From NCBI GenBank assembly GCA_014879845.1, contig JACSRI010000192.1, forward strand, positions 1 to 55,717: DNA of 55,717 bases, written 5' to 3'. This stretch comes from Opitutaceae bacterium. GTDB taxonomy: Bacteria > Verrucomicrobiota > Verrucomicrobiia > Opitutales > Opitutaceae. The first letter of the stretch is position 1; the number at the start of each line of letters is the position of its first letter. Of the stretch, positions 42,946 to 55,641 are shown in pieces. Made by a program: the position numbers and the translations under genes. The notes under the pieces are model-generated. The model saw only the letters and a list, made by a program, of their open reading frames with translations. It ran no database searches and was not told the DNA's origin.

Positions 42946-43800
42946 TCAGGCCAGCTGGAGGAGCGCCCGCGTGCGCGAGATCTGGTAGCGCAGTTCCGGC
43001 TCCAGGGCGGCGAACTGCTCCTCGGTCAGGCCGGCGATCGCGAGGCCCTCGGCCGAGGTGCGAAACAGGCCGCTCTCCGGTGCGAGACCGGCCGAGGCGC
43101 GTTCGGCCAGGCAGCAGGCGAGATGGAGGACGCCGGCGGGCGACTTCGCCGCCGCGAGGCTGGGGGGCGGGATGTAGCGGTCGGCCACGGCCCGGCGCAA
43201 CGACTCGGGAAACTTCCAGTAGTGCAGCACGCGCTCGGCCGCCGCGGCATTGTCGATGCCGAACGTCTCGCGCTCCCAATCGAGCAGCGGTACGGCCGGG
43301 TCGCGCGGGGCGATGCCACGCGCGGCGGCGACATTGTCGAGCGCGACGATGCCGATCGAGTGCAGGATGCCGCCAAGGTAGGCGATGCTGTCGTCGGCCT
43401 CGAGCCGGGAGGCGACGACCTCAGAGCCGACGGCCACCGCGAGCGTATGATGCCAGAGAAGCGGCGCGGAAATGACGTAGTGATCGAGGGCACGCTCGAA
43501 AATGCGCCGGCCGCCCAGCGAGGTGACGAGGCGCTGCACCTGGGTCAGGCCGATGTGCTGGATGCCCTCCTCGACCGTCGCGACGCGCTCGACCAGGCCG
43601 AAGTAGGCGCTGTTCGCGAGGCGGAGGACCTGCGTGGCGAGCGCGGTGTCGATGCGCACGAGGGCGGCGACGTCGTCGATGCCGCTGTCCGCATCCTGCA
43701 GGACGGCGAGAAGGCGCTGCATGACCGACCCGACGGGCGGGAGCTTGTCGACGGCGGCGGCGAGTTCCTGATCAGAGACGAGGACGGGCGAGGACATCAT
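42946..43800 (-). CDS. HDOD domain signalling protein
   Basis: 284 residues. HDOD domain at about 15-215 (ELAAAVDKLPPVGSVMQRLLAVLQDADSGIDDVAALVRIDTALATQVLRLANSAYFGL, GGILHSIGIVALDNVAAARG, LHYWKFPESL). The HD pair of the middle helix reads HS, so no phosphohydrolase activity is expected. It lies 82 nt after the 1452-aa kinase on the same strand, so it is likely its cotranscribed output or partner. It is a close relative of the HDOD gene at 52737. Confidence 0.88.
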   Translation of the reverse strand: MMSSPVLVSDQELAAAVDKLPPVGSVMQRLLAVLQDADSGIDDVAALVRIDTALATQVLRLANSAYFGLVERVATVEEGIQHIGLTQVQRLVTSLGGRRIFERALDHYVISAPLLWHHTLAVAVGSEVVASRLEADDSIAYLGGILHSIGIVALDNVAAARGIAPRDPAVPLLDWERETFGIDNAAAAERVLHYWKFPESLRRAVADRYIPPPSLAAAKSPAGVLHLACCLAERASAGLAPESGLFRTSAEGLAIAGLTEEQFAALEPELRYQISRTRALLQLA

Positions 43801-43882
43801 CCGGAACGGGGTGGCGGGGTCGATTCAGGAGGCAGGTTTGCAGGGCGATTCGTGGTTGTCGACGCTGGGCTGCACACGGGAC

Positions 43883-48241
<4,359 letters not shown>

Positions 48242-48271
48242 GATGGGTATCGCCCCAGGCCGGAGGGGGCG

Positions 48272-48310
48272 CCCGGGCGGGGTACTATCCCCTCATCGGC
48301 TCCGCCCGGG
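48272..48310. repeat. long hairpin upstream of the 1452-aa kinase
   Basis: CCCGGGCGG (48272-48280) and CCGCCCGGG (48302-48310) are perfect 9-bp inverted copies; GGGG/CCCC can pair inside the 21-base loop. It lies between the rhomboid-like gene and the kinase start. There is no T-run, so it is more likely a leader structure or operator than a terminator. Confidence 0.4.
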
Positions 48311-48382
48311 ACCGCCTTGACCCCCGGACGTGCCGCCCTCGGCGGCTCGCCATGTCGGAAACACCGTAGGGCCGCGGTCGGT

Positions 48383-49195
48383 CTACTTCTTCTCGGCCGG
48401 GGATTCGGCCTCGCCGACCACGTGCTGGTGGTTGCGGATGTGGTCGGGGCAATAACACTGCTCGCCCGCGCACTTCGAACAGTAGCGGAAGTCGAGATCG
48501 GGGTGCGTGTTGCTGTTCTTGCCGCAGATCACGCAGATGTGCCGGGGCGCGTCGGGCTCGGTCGGGCGCATACGCTGGGCATGGGAGAGGCGACGACTGC
48601 GACCCTGCAACGCCGCGAACACATCCCGGCCGATGAACAGCCCCAACGTCGCGATCGAGGCGGCGAAGGCCAGGCGGACATTCCAGCCGTTCACCGCGCA
48701 CAGGTAGAGATCCAGCACGAGGTAGAACAGCGCCAGCCACTTGATGCGCACGGGAATGACGAGCAGCAGGATCTCGAAATTTGGCGCCAGCCAGGCGAAC
48801 GCGAGCGTGATGCCGCCGAGCAGGAAGGCGTTGGTCGTCACCTGCATCGGCGTGAGAAATGAGACCGCCACGGTCAGCGCCCACCCGGTGAAGATGAACA
48901 AGTTGAACCGCACCGTGCCCCAGGTCTGCTCCAGGCCGTTGCCCAGCAGGTAAAGGAAAAGGAAGGCGAAGAGCGCGAAGATCGGCGACATCGACACCGG
49001 CTGGAACATGAAGCTGACGAGGCGCCACCACTGGCCCTCCAGCACCGCCGCGGGAACGAGCACCAAGGCATTGGGCGAAAACGCCCCGGCCATGAGTCCG
49101 ACGAAAACGAGCGCCTGCGCGACGACGAGGTAAAGCGTCAGGTTGGGGATGGCGACAGCCTCGAGAAATCGGTTCAGGCGTTGGCGTGGCGTCAT
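48383..49195 (-). CDS. rhomboid/Derlin-like membrane protein with C-terminal zinc ribbon
   Basis: 270 residues. About six membrane helices (about 18-190: LTLYLVVAQALVFVGLMAGAF, WWRLVSFMFQP, FALFAFLFLYLLGNGLEQTWGTVRFNLFIFTGWALT) follow the rhomboid layout, including the WRLVSFMF(x)P and G-x-x-LEQTWG loop. The catalytic GxSG reads GGITLAF and no matching His is seen, so it is probably an inactive rhomboid or Derlin relative. The cytosolic tail has four Cys (ICVICG ... YCSKC) plus CYCPDHIRNH, a zinc-binding ribbon. Divergent from the MATE gene. Confidence 0.75.
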   Translation of the reverse strand: MTPRQRLNRFLEAVAIPNLTLYLVVAQALVFVGLMAGAFSPNALVLVPAAVLEGQWWRLVSFMFQPVSMSPIFALFAFLFLYLLGNGLEQTWGTVRFNLFIFTGWALTVAVSFLTPMQVTTNAFLLGGITLAFAWLAPNFEILLLVIPVRIKWLALFYLVLDLYLCAVNGWNVRLAFAASIATLGLFIGRDVFAALQGRSRRLSHAQRMRPTEPDAPRHICVICGKNSNTHPDLDFRYCSKCAGEQCYCPDHIRNHQHVVGEAESPAEKK

Positions 49196-49273
49196 GCGTC
49201 GGGAAACCGCGACACTGCACGCGCGGACCGGGGTTTGACAAAGGCCTTTTTCACCCGGCCCGCGATTCGCAGG

Positions 49274-50689
49274 ATGACCCGCACCTCTCGCGCATTGACC
49301 CCTCTGGCCGTATGGCGATCACTGACCGTTTCCTCCCGTGTCGTGAGCTCGACACCCTCCATCCTGCGCGAACTGCGCCCCACGTTCCTGCTGGCCCTGC
49401 CGATCACCGCCGGGCACGTCGGGCAGATCGTGCTCGGCCTGACCGACAGCATCATGGTCGGCCGCATCGGTGCGGTGCCGCTGGCGGCCTCGACCTTTGC
49501 CAACTCGATCTTCAGCACCGTCTTCATCGTGCTGATCGGCCTGCTCACCAGCGTGTCGGTGCGCTCGGCTTTCGAGCACGGCGCGGGCCGTCCGGCCGCC
49601 GCGGGCGAGGTGTTGCGGCACGGGCTTGCGATCGGCGCGGTGGCCGGCGTGCTCGGCGGCGCGGGACTGCAGGCCCTGGCCGGCCGGCTCGCGTGGTTTG
49701 ACCAGCCACCGGAAGTCACTGCCGCGGCGCGCGAGTATCTCACCATCGTGGGTTGGTCGCTCGTGCCGGTGCTGCTCAAGCTCGCGCTCAAGAACCATCT
49801 CGAGGCGCTACACCGGCCCTGGATGCCGCTGCGTTGGGTGCTGGTCGGCGTGGTCCTCAACATCTTCCTCAACTGGGTGCTGATCTACGGCCATCTCGGG
49901 GCGCCGGCGCTCGGCTTGGTCGGCGCAGGATGGGCGACACTGATCTCGCGCGTGCTCGGGCTCGTCGGACTGGCCGTCGAATACAGGTGCTCGAGCGCAT
50001 TGGCTCTGGCGCGGCCGCAGCACTGGCTCGCGCGCCTGCAGCGCGGGGAGTTCCGCCAACTCTTCGCCCTGGGCTGGCCGCCGGCCGTGCAGCTGCTCTT
50101 CGAGGCCGGGCTGTTCAACCTCGCCGCCGTGATGATGGGCTGGCTGGGCGTGGTGCCGCTCGCGGCGCATCAGGTCGCGCTGAGCTGCGCGGCGACCACG
50201 TTCATGTTTCCGCTCGGGATCTCCCAGGCGCTCTCCGTGCGCGTGGGCAACGTGCGCGGGGCCGGCGAGCCGTGGCGCGCACGCGCGATCGGCTTCGGCG
50301 GGATCGGCGCAGGCGCGGTCATCATGCTCGCGTTCGCCGGCGTATTCATCGTGGCCGGACGCCCGATCGCGGGGTTCTTCATCGACGACCCGGCCGTCGT
50401 CGACCTCGCCACGCGGCTGCTCCTGCTCGCCGCGCTCTTCCAGCTCTTCGACGGCACGCAGGTGACCTCGATGGGCGCGCTGCGCGGGCTCGCCGACGTG
50501 CGTTTTCCGACGGCGATCACCTGCCTGGGCTACTGGCTGCTCGCCCTGCCGGCCGCGCGCTATCTCGGCTTTCACACGCCGATGGGGCCGGAGGGGATCT
50601 GGACCGGACTGGTCGTCGGGCTGGTCACGTGCGCCATCCTGCTGCTCGCACGTTTTGCGCGGCTGACGCGCACCCCCCGACCGGCCTGA
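49274..50689 (+). CDS. MATE family efflux transporter
   Basis: 471 residues with about 12 membrane helices. N-terminal family sequence LRELRPTFLLALPITAGHVGQIVLGLTDSIMVGRIGAVPLAASTFANSIF and the second half LFALGWPPAVQLLFEAGLFNLAAVMMGWLGVVPLAAHQVAL are typical of NorM/DinF-type MATE exporters driven by Na+ or H+. ATG at 49274 is preferred; earlier starts overlap the divergent gene, and a GTG near 49343 is possible. Cargo is unknown. Confidence 0.9.
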   Translation: MTRTSRALTPLAVWRSLTVSSRVVSSTPSILRELRPTFLLALPITAGHVGQIVLGLTDSIMVGRIGAVPLAASTFANSIFSTVFIVLIGLLTSVSVRSAFEHGAGRPAAAGEVLRHGLAIGAVAGVLGGAGLQALAGRLAWFDQPPEVTAAAREYLTIVGWSLVPVLLKLALKNHLEALHRPWMPLRWVLVGVVLNIFLNWVLIYGHLGAPALGLVGAGWATLISRVLGLVGLAVEYRCSSALALARPQHWLARLQRGEFRQLFALGWPPAVQLLFEAGLFNLAAVMMGWLGVVPLAAHQVALSCAATTFMFPLGISQALSVRVGNVRGAGEPWRARAIGFGGIGAGAVIMLAFAGVFIVAGRPIAGFFIDDPAVVDLATRLLLLAALFQLFDGTQVTSMGALRGLADVRFPTAITCLGYWLLALPAARYLGFHTPMGPEGIWTGLVVGLVTCAILLLARFARLTRTPRPA

Positions 50690-50702
50690 GGCGCGCCCCG
50701 CC

Positions 50703-51509
50703 CTACTGGAACGAGCGCCACACCAGGCGTGCGATCGTCGCGCCGACCACGAGCAGGAAAACCACGCGGATAAAGCCCGCGCCGCGCCGGATCGCGAGCG
50801 TCGAACCGGTGAGCGCACCCGCGATGTTGGCCGCGCCCATGAGCAGCCCCGCCAGCCAGGCCACGTCGCCGTGCCACGCGAACCAGGCCAGCGACGCGAC
50901 GTTGCTCGTGAGGTTCATCACCTTGGTGTGCCCGGTGGCGTGCGGCAGCGTGAAGCCCATGAGCATGACGTAACCCATGGTCCAGAATGTCCCCGTGCCG
51001 GGCCCGAAGAAGCCGTCGTAGAATCCCAGCACGAGCCCGAACAGACCGTGAAACGCCGCCGGCGCCAGGCGCGCGTGGCGGCGCTCGTCTCCGATTCGTG
51101 GAGACACGAGCACGTAGACGAAGATCGCGCCGAGCAGCCAGGGGATGACACGCACGAGCAGGTCACCGGGCAGGCGCGTGACGGCAAAGGCCCCGAAGAA
51201 TGCCGCCGGGCCGGTGATGCCGACGCCCAGCGCGAGCCCCTCGCGCGTGATCAGGCCGCGCCGCGCGTAGTTGGCCGTGGCGAAGGTCGTGCCCATCGCG
51301 GATTGGAGCTTGTTGGTGCCGAGCGCGAGGTGCGGCGGCATGCCGGCGGCGAGCAGCGCGGGCATGCTGATGAGCCCGCCGCCTCCGGCGATCGAGTCGA
51401 CGAACCCGGCGCAGAATCCCACCAGCACGAACAGGAGGACGACGGTGATGCTGATCTCGAAGGCGGCCACGGCGGCGCCGAGCACGACGTCAACGGGCCG
51501 ATCGGGCAA
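50703..51509 (-). CDS. TSUP (TauE/SafE/YfcA) family membrane transporter
   Basis: About 268 residues from a TTG at 51509; GTG at 51485 or 51467 is equally possible. Eight or so membrane helices. The signatures GFCAGFVDSIAGGGGLISMPALLAAGMPPHLALGTNKLQ and FYDGFFGPGTGTFWTMGYVMLMGFTLPHATGHTKVMNLTSN identify the TSUP family (exporters or importers of sulfite, sulfonates or organic sulfur compounds). Convergent with the MATE gene (13 nt between stops). Confidence 0.9.
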   Translation of the reverse strand: MPDRPVDVVLGAAVAAFEISITVVLLFVLVGFCAGFVDSIAGGGGLISMPALLAAGMPPHLALGTNKLQSAMGTTFATANYARRGLITREGLALGVGITGPAAFFGAFAVTRLPGDLLVRVIPWLLGAIFVYVLVSPRIGDERRHARLAPAAFHGLFGLVLGFYDGFFGPGTGTFWTMGYVMLMGFTLPHATGHTKVMNLTSNVASLAWFAWHGDVAWLAGLLMGAANIAGALTGSTLAIRRGAGFIRVVFLLVVGATIARLVWRSFQ

Positions 51510-51695
51510 GGGAATCCCGGGCGCCGTCCCACTTGTGGGATCCGCGTGTTCTGTCCGCGCGACACATCAGCCGCGCCCCAGCGTCGCGGATACGGCCCCC
51601 CACAGGAGAATTCATCTGAACATCAGGTCCTTGCGCACAACCTGCAACTTTCGGCATCCCGCGTGGTTAATGTCCCACATCCAGCCACATTGAAC

Positions 51696-51974
51696 ATGAA
51701 CAAGACTGCCCACACCCTCATCGCCACCTCCATCGCTTCCGCGCTGGCGCTGTTCACCGCACTCTCCACCGTCATCGCCGGGCTCGGCTCGACCGCCACG
51801 ATCACCGGGATCTCGCTCTTCGTCGCCTTCGGCATGATCGAGATCATGATCCAGTCCTACGCCGAACCGAGCGACGTGCTCGGCCGCATGCGCGAGTCGA
51901 GAAACGTGCCGCCAGTGGCCGACAAGCTCGTCGCCTTCGAGACCGAGACCGAATCCGGCCGCAAGGCCGCCTGA
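51696..51974 (+). CDS. small 92-aa membrane protein, unknown
   Basis: Two hydrophobic segments (about 8-30 and 33-52: LIATSIASALALFTALSTVIAGLG and TITGISLFVAFGMIEIMIQSY), then a charged cytosolic tail (DVLGRMRESRNVPPVADKLVAFETETESGRKAA). Not recognised. No clear ribosome-binding site upstream. It stands alone, followed by a strong hairpin, which favours a real monocistronic gene. Divergent from the TSUP gene. Confidence 0.7.
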   Translation: MNKTAHTLIATSIASALALFTALSTVIAGLGSTATITGISLFVAFGMIEIMIQSYAEPSDVLGRMRESRNVPPVADKLVAFETETESGRKAA

Positions 51975-51998
51975 CGGCCGCGCGCGCCCTGCTTTTCC

Positions 51999-52045
51999 CG
52001 GGACCGCCCCTCCGCCCCCCAGCGGCCGGGCGGTCCCGCCGTTTT
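51999..52045 (+). terminator. long hairpin terminator after the 92-aa gene
   Basis: CGGGACCGCCC (51999-52009) pairs perfectly with GGGCGGTCCCG (52028-52038), with an inner CCGC/GCGG stem, followed by CCGTTTTCG. The T-run is short but the stem is very stable. Confidence 0.65.
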
Positions 52046-52111
52046 CGCCGCCTGCGCTCAGGTCGCCCGGCGTGCGTCCGATGGCTCTCTGCGGGCCTCC
52101 TGCCGCGCGTC

Positions 52112-52720
52112 ATGAAAAAACGGATTCTCCTCACCGCCCTCACGGCTGCCGCCGCCTGGTGGTGGTATGCGCGCGCCCACGCGCCCGCCGACTGGCCAGG
52201 GCAACCCGCGGCCGAACCGCCCCACCAGGACATCCGGGGCCTGCCCGCAGCGTGGCGGCACGCCGACTACACGATCGCACCGCTCGCCCGATTCACCGCG
52301 AGGGCGGTCGTGCTCTCGCGCTGCGACTACAGTGGCGGGCACGACGGCGAACTCGCGCCCACGGACTTCGCGCTCGGCTGGGGTCGCATGAGCGAGGCAG
52401 GACTGATCAACCGCCTCAACATCAGCCAGGACATGCGCTGGTTTCTCTACTCCTGGCGCGGCGAACTGCCCGTCGCGGGCCACGAGATCGCGCGTTCCTG
52501 CGCAAACATGCACCTGATCCCCGGCAGCGACGCCGTGGCCCGCGAGCTCGCGCGCACACGACGGCACGACCTGGTCGAGCTCTCCGGCTACCTCGTGGAA
52601 GCGCGGCACGCGGACGGCTGGACCTGGCGCAGTTCCCTCTCGCGCGAGGACTCCGGCGCGGGCGCGTGCGAAGTCGTATGGGTCGAGAGCGTCAATCGCA
52701 TGCGACCCGCCCCTCCCTGA
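52112..52720 (+). CDS. exported protein of a conserved uncharacterised family
   Basis: 202 residues. A short basic start and hydrophobic run (MKKRILLTALTAAAAWWWYARA) suggests a signal anchor. The body carries a recognisable uncharacterised family pattern: PLARFTARAVVLSRCDYSG, LAPTDFALGWGRMSEAGLINRLNISQDMRWFLYSW, ARSCANMHLIPGSDAVAR and WRSSLSREDSGAGACEVVWVES. I have seen this D/LGWG...ISQ...HSANMHLIPA pattern as unannotated proteins in many bacteria but know no function. Convergent with an HDOD gene. Confidence 0.7.
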   Translation: MKKRILLTALTAAAAWWWYARAHAPADWPGQPAAEPPHQDIRGLPAAWRHADYTIAPLARFTARAVVLSRCDYSGGHDGELAPTDFALGWGRMSEAGLINRLNISQDMRWFLYSWRGELPVAGHEIARSCANMHLIPGSDAVARELARTRRHDLVELSGYLVEARHADGWTWRSSLSREDSGAGACEVVWVESVNRMRPAPP

Positions 52721-52736
52721 GCGGCGCGGCGGGCCG

Positions 52737-53573
52737 TCAGGCCAGGCGCAGCAGCGCGCGGGCGCGGTCGAGCGCCTGGCGTGCATCGAGTTCCGCCTCG
52801 GAAAAGTCCTCGAGCGGCACGCCCGCCGCCGCAATGAGCTCGGTGGGCGCACGGAACAGGCCCTTCTCCGCCACGAGGCCGACGCCGAGCCGGTCGGCCA
52901 GGACGCTTCCGAGGTGCAGGACGGCCGCCTCGGGGGCGCCGCTGGTGTGCGGCTGATACCGTGCGGCGACGACCTCGGTCACCGATTCCGGAAACTCCCA
53001 GATGCGCAGCACCCGGGCCGCGATCGTGGCGTTGTCGGTGCCGAAGTGCTCCCGCTCCCAGCCATCGAGCGGTGCGTCGCGGTCGCGCGGATGCAGATGC
53101 CGCGCCGCGGCGACGCGATCGAGCGCGACAAATCCCACCGAATGCAGGATGCCCGTGAGGTAGGCCAGGCCGCGATCCGAACCGGCATAACGCGCACACG
53201 TCTCCGCGCCCACGGCGACGCCGAGGGCGTGCTCCCAGAGCGCGTCGGCGAGAATCCCATACGCCAGCAGCGGGCGCAGGAAGAGCTGTCGGCTGCCCAG
53301 CGCCGTGACCAGGCGCTGCACCTCGAGGATGCCGAGGTGTTGCACCGCCTCATGGATGGACGTCACGCGCTCGGGCAGGCCATAGAGCGCGCTGTTGGCC
53401 AGGCGCAGGACCTGGGCCGCGAGCGCGGTCTCCGTGCGCACGAGCCGGGCGACGTCGTCGACGTCGCTGCGCGGATCCTGCAGCACCGCGAGGATGCGCT
53501 GGATGACGGCGGACACGGGCGGCAGTTCGGCTATCGCCGCCCGCAGTTCCTGTTCGGATACGGGTGAACTCAT
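52737..53573 (-). CDS. HDOD domain signalling protein
   Basis: 278 residues, an HDOD domain over most of its length (LPPVSAVIQRILAVLQDPRSDVDDVARLVRTETALAAQVLRLANSALYGLPERV, TGILHSVGFVALDRVAAARHL). It is nearly colinear with the HDOD protein at 42946 and shares the N-terminal SSPVxxxQELxAA and the C-terminal RARALLRLA-type ending, so the two are recent paralogs. Not in an obvious operon with a sensor; its 3' end meets a convergent gene after 16 nt. Confidence 0.87.
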   Translation of the reverse strand: MSSPVSEQELRAAIAELPPVSAVIQRILAVLQDPRSDVDDVARLVRTETALAAQVLRLANSALYGLPERVTSIHEAVQHLGILEVQRLVTALGSRQLFLRPLLAYGILADALWEHALGVAVGAETCARYAGSDRGLAYLTGILHSVGFVALDRVAAARHLHPRDRDAPLDGWEREHFGTDNATIAARVLRIWEFPESVTEVVAARYQPHTSGAPEAAVLHLGSVLADRLGVGLVAEKGLFRAPTELIAAAGVPLEDFSEAELDARQALDRARALLRLA

Positions 53574-53642
53574 GGGGAGCGCGGGATGACGCGCGGCAGT
53601 GAAGTCGATGCCGGCGGGCGGGTCCAACCCCGAACGCAGGCA

Positions 53643-53673
53643 CAAGAAAGGCCGTGGCGGCTAGGCCACGGCC
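53643..53673 (-). terminator. terminator of the outer-membrane protein gene
   Basis: On the minus strand GGCCGTGGC (53673-53665), a six-base loop and GCCACGGCC (53658-53650) are followed by TTTCTTG. Lies 34 nt after the stop of the gene at 53708. Confidence 0.7.
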
Positions 53674-53707
53674 CGGAGGTGGCGCGCGACCAAGCGCGCA
53701 GGCGCAC

Positions 53708-54325
53708 TCAGAAGCGCGCGAGCACGCCGACTGAAAGCGTGACGTTGTAGTGGTGGTCGCCCTCGAGGCGGAGGTTGACGCCCACCTTCTCGGTCGCGGC
53801 GAACACGCACTGCAGGCCGTAGTGGAAGGTCGTCGTCTCGCTGTCGTCGAGCACGTCGCTCCAGCCGAGGTAGGGATGGAGCACCGTCTTCTCGCCGAGC
53901 GTGTACTCGCTGCCGATCAACGCGGACCAGCAGAAGTTGGTCTCGTCGTCGTCACCGTGCTCGACCATGCCGACGCCGGCGCCAAAGCGCACCCAGACGC
54001 GATCCAGCTGCGGCATCTCGTAGGCCGTGACGAGCAGCTGGAAACGCTGGTCGGAAAAATCACCCACCTCGTCGCGACCATCGGCATCGCCGTAGCCCAC
54101 GTGGGTGTAGCTGCCGCCGATGTCGACCGTGTCGCACAGCGGCTGGTTGTAGACGAGGGTCAGGCCGTCGCCATCGTCGTAGGCGGCGGATTCGACGAAG
54201 GTGTAGTCGTATCCGAGAGCGGCATAACGCTCGCCGAGCAGACCGGCGGCGGACGCAGGCGCGGCGGCGAGGCAAAGGCCGAAGGCGACCGTGGCGCCGA
54301 GTTTTGAGCAGAGGCTTCGATACAT
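53708..54325 (-). CDS. small outer-membrane beta-barrel protein
   Basis: 205 residues. Signal peptide 1-26 (FGLCLAAAPASA). The remainder is alternating aromatic and polar strands (GYDYTFVESAAYDDGDGLTLVYNQ, TVDIGGSYTHVGYG, RVWVRFGAGVGMVEH), about eight strands, ending in an aromatic residue (VLARF) as outer-membrane barrels do. GGAG lies nine bases before the ATG, and TTGACA (54419-54414) is a good -35 but with no clear -10. Function unknown; a porin-like or OmpW/OmpX-type protein is likely. Confidence 0.75.
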   Translation of the reverse strand: MYRSLCSKLGATVAFGLCLAAAPASAAGLLGERYAALGYDYTFVESAAYDDGDGLTLVYNQPLCDTVDIGGSYTHVGYGDADGRDEVGDFSDQRFQLLVTAYEMPQLDRVWVRFGAGVGMVEHGDDDETNFCWSALIGSEYTLGEKTVLHPYLGWSDVLDDSETTTFHYGLQCVFAATEKVGVNLRLEGDHHYNVTLSVGVLARF

Positions 54326-54499
54326 GGCTGGTTCTCCGTGGTTGTGTTTGAGACCGGAATCGGGGTCCGGACCTTAGGCATCGGCCGGGCGTCCGCCGCG
54401 TTCATCCGTCGCGTGTCAAAACGATGTGAGTTTGAGGGAAACCCCCCGGAAAATGCCCAGGCCGGGCCCAGCTGTCCGCGACGCCCCGGAACGAGGGCG

Positions 54500-55447
54500 T
54501 CATGGGAACATGAGTGCCTGAACGGCGGGATCACGAAGGTTTTCCTTCGTGATGACCTGGAAGGGTATCGTGACGACGCTCTCGACCGCCTCGCCCTGGA
54601 TCAGCGCCATCGCAGCCTTCACCGCCTCCTCGCCCATGCGGCCCGGAAGCTGCGCGATCCAGCCGTCCATCACGCCCTGCTCGAGCGCGTCGGCCACAGG
54701 GCGATTGAGGTTGTACCCGAAACCCACGAAACGCACCTTGCCCCCGAGTCCGCGGTCGCGCAGCACGTGCAGCATCGCCATCGTTCCCGGCGTGCCGGAG
54801 GCGAGCACTGCTTTCACATTCGGGTCCTGATTGAGCAGATGGTTCGCACGCGCCGTCTCCATGCCCTTCTCGGTGCTCGCGTAGATGCTTCCGTGCAGCA
54901 CGAGCCCCTCGCGTGCGGTGCGCAAGGCCTCGAGGGCGCCATTCTCGCGCTGTTCGGTGGCGCCGCTGGTCTGGTTGTGGCGGAAGAGGCACACGGTGTC
55001 GCCATCGGCCACGAGACTCGCCACGAGCCGCCCCGCCGCCCGCCCGGCCTCGAGCTGATCGGTGCCGACATAGACCGGAGCCACCTCCCTGGCCAGTTGC
55101 GTGTCGATGATGACGACCTTCACCCCTCGCGCCACCGCGCTCGCCACGGGATCGACCAGGGTGTCCTTGCTGCTCGGCGCGATCACGATCGCCTCGCATC
55201 CCTGTTCCACGAGCGACGCGAGCATCTGCACCTGCGCGCCGATCTCGCTTTCGCTCTGCGGCGCCTTGGCGACGAGTTCGGCACCCAGCGTCTCCGCCAC
55301 GCCGCGGCCGCCCTTCTCGGCCGCATCCCAAAAACCCGATCTCGCCTTCAGGACCATGCCCACTTTGGGGCCCGCCTGCATCACCGGGGCGACCACGAGG
55401 ACCACGGCCACCGCGACGACGCGTTTCATCCACATCGAGGTATTCAT
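54500..55447 (-). CDS. periplasmic sugar-binding protein (ribose/galactose type)
   Basis: 315 residues from the ATG at 55447; ATG at 55429 is possible. Signal peptide 1-25 (MKRVVAVAVVLVVAPVMQA). Type-1 periplasmic-binding fold (Peripla_BP_4, RbsB-like): KVGMVLKARSGFWDAAEKGGRGVAETLGAEL, EQGCEAIVIAPSSKDTLVDPV, VKVVIIDTQL, YVGTDQLEAGRAAGRLVA, LASGTPGTMAMLHVL. The ligand is probably a pentose or similar sugar. No ABC permease or ATPase is adjacent, so it might serve a distant transporter or a sensor. Confidence 0.88.
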   Translation of the reverse strand: MNTSMWMKRVVAVAVVLVVAPVMQAGPKVGMVLKARSGFWDAAEKGGRGVAETLGAELVAKAPQSESEIGAQVQMLASLVEQGCEAIVIAPSSKDTLVDPVASAVARGVKVVIIDTQLAREVAPVYVGTDQLEAGRAAGRLVASLVADGDTVCLFRHNQTSGATEQRENGALEALRTAREGLVLHGSIYASTEKGMETARANHLLNQDPNVKAVLASGTPGTMAMLHVLRDRGLGGKVRFVGFGYNLNRPVADALEQGVMDGWIAQLPGRMGEEAVKAAMALIQGEAVESVVTIPFQVITKENLRDPAVQALMFP

Positions 55448-55641
55448 GATGGTGCGCCCGGGGTCGCACGTCCCCTGGGAACGACCAACGCGCGCAGAGC
55501 AGGCGTGGCCCCGGGAAATCGGCCCGGAGTATACGATCCGCGGCGACACCATTCAACCCTCGTCTGCGCGCCGCGCCGACTCACGGTGATTTCACGCTCG
55601 CGGATTGCCGCCAACGGCGGCTGGCGCATGCTACCTCTCCG

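Noticed and set aside
51671-51692. Seven-codon leader ORF before the 92-aa gene
   Set aside because: It has no ribosome-binding site or amino-acid bias that would indicate attenuation; likely chance.
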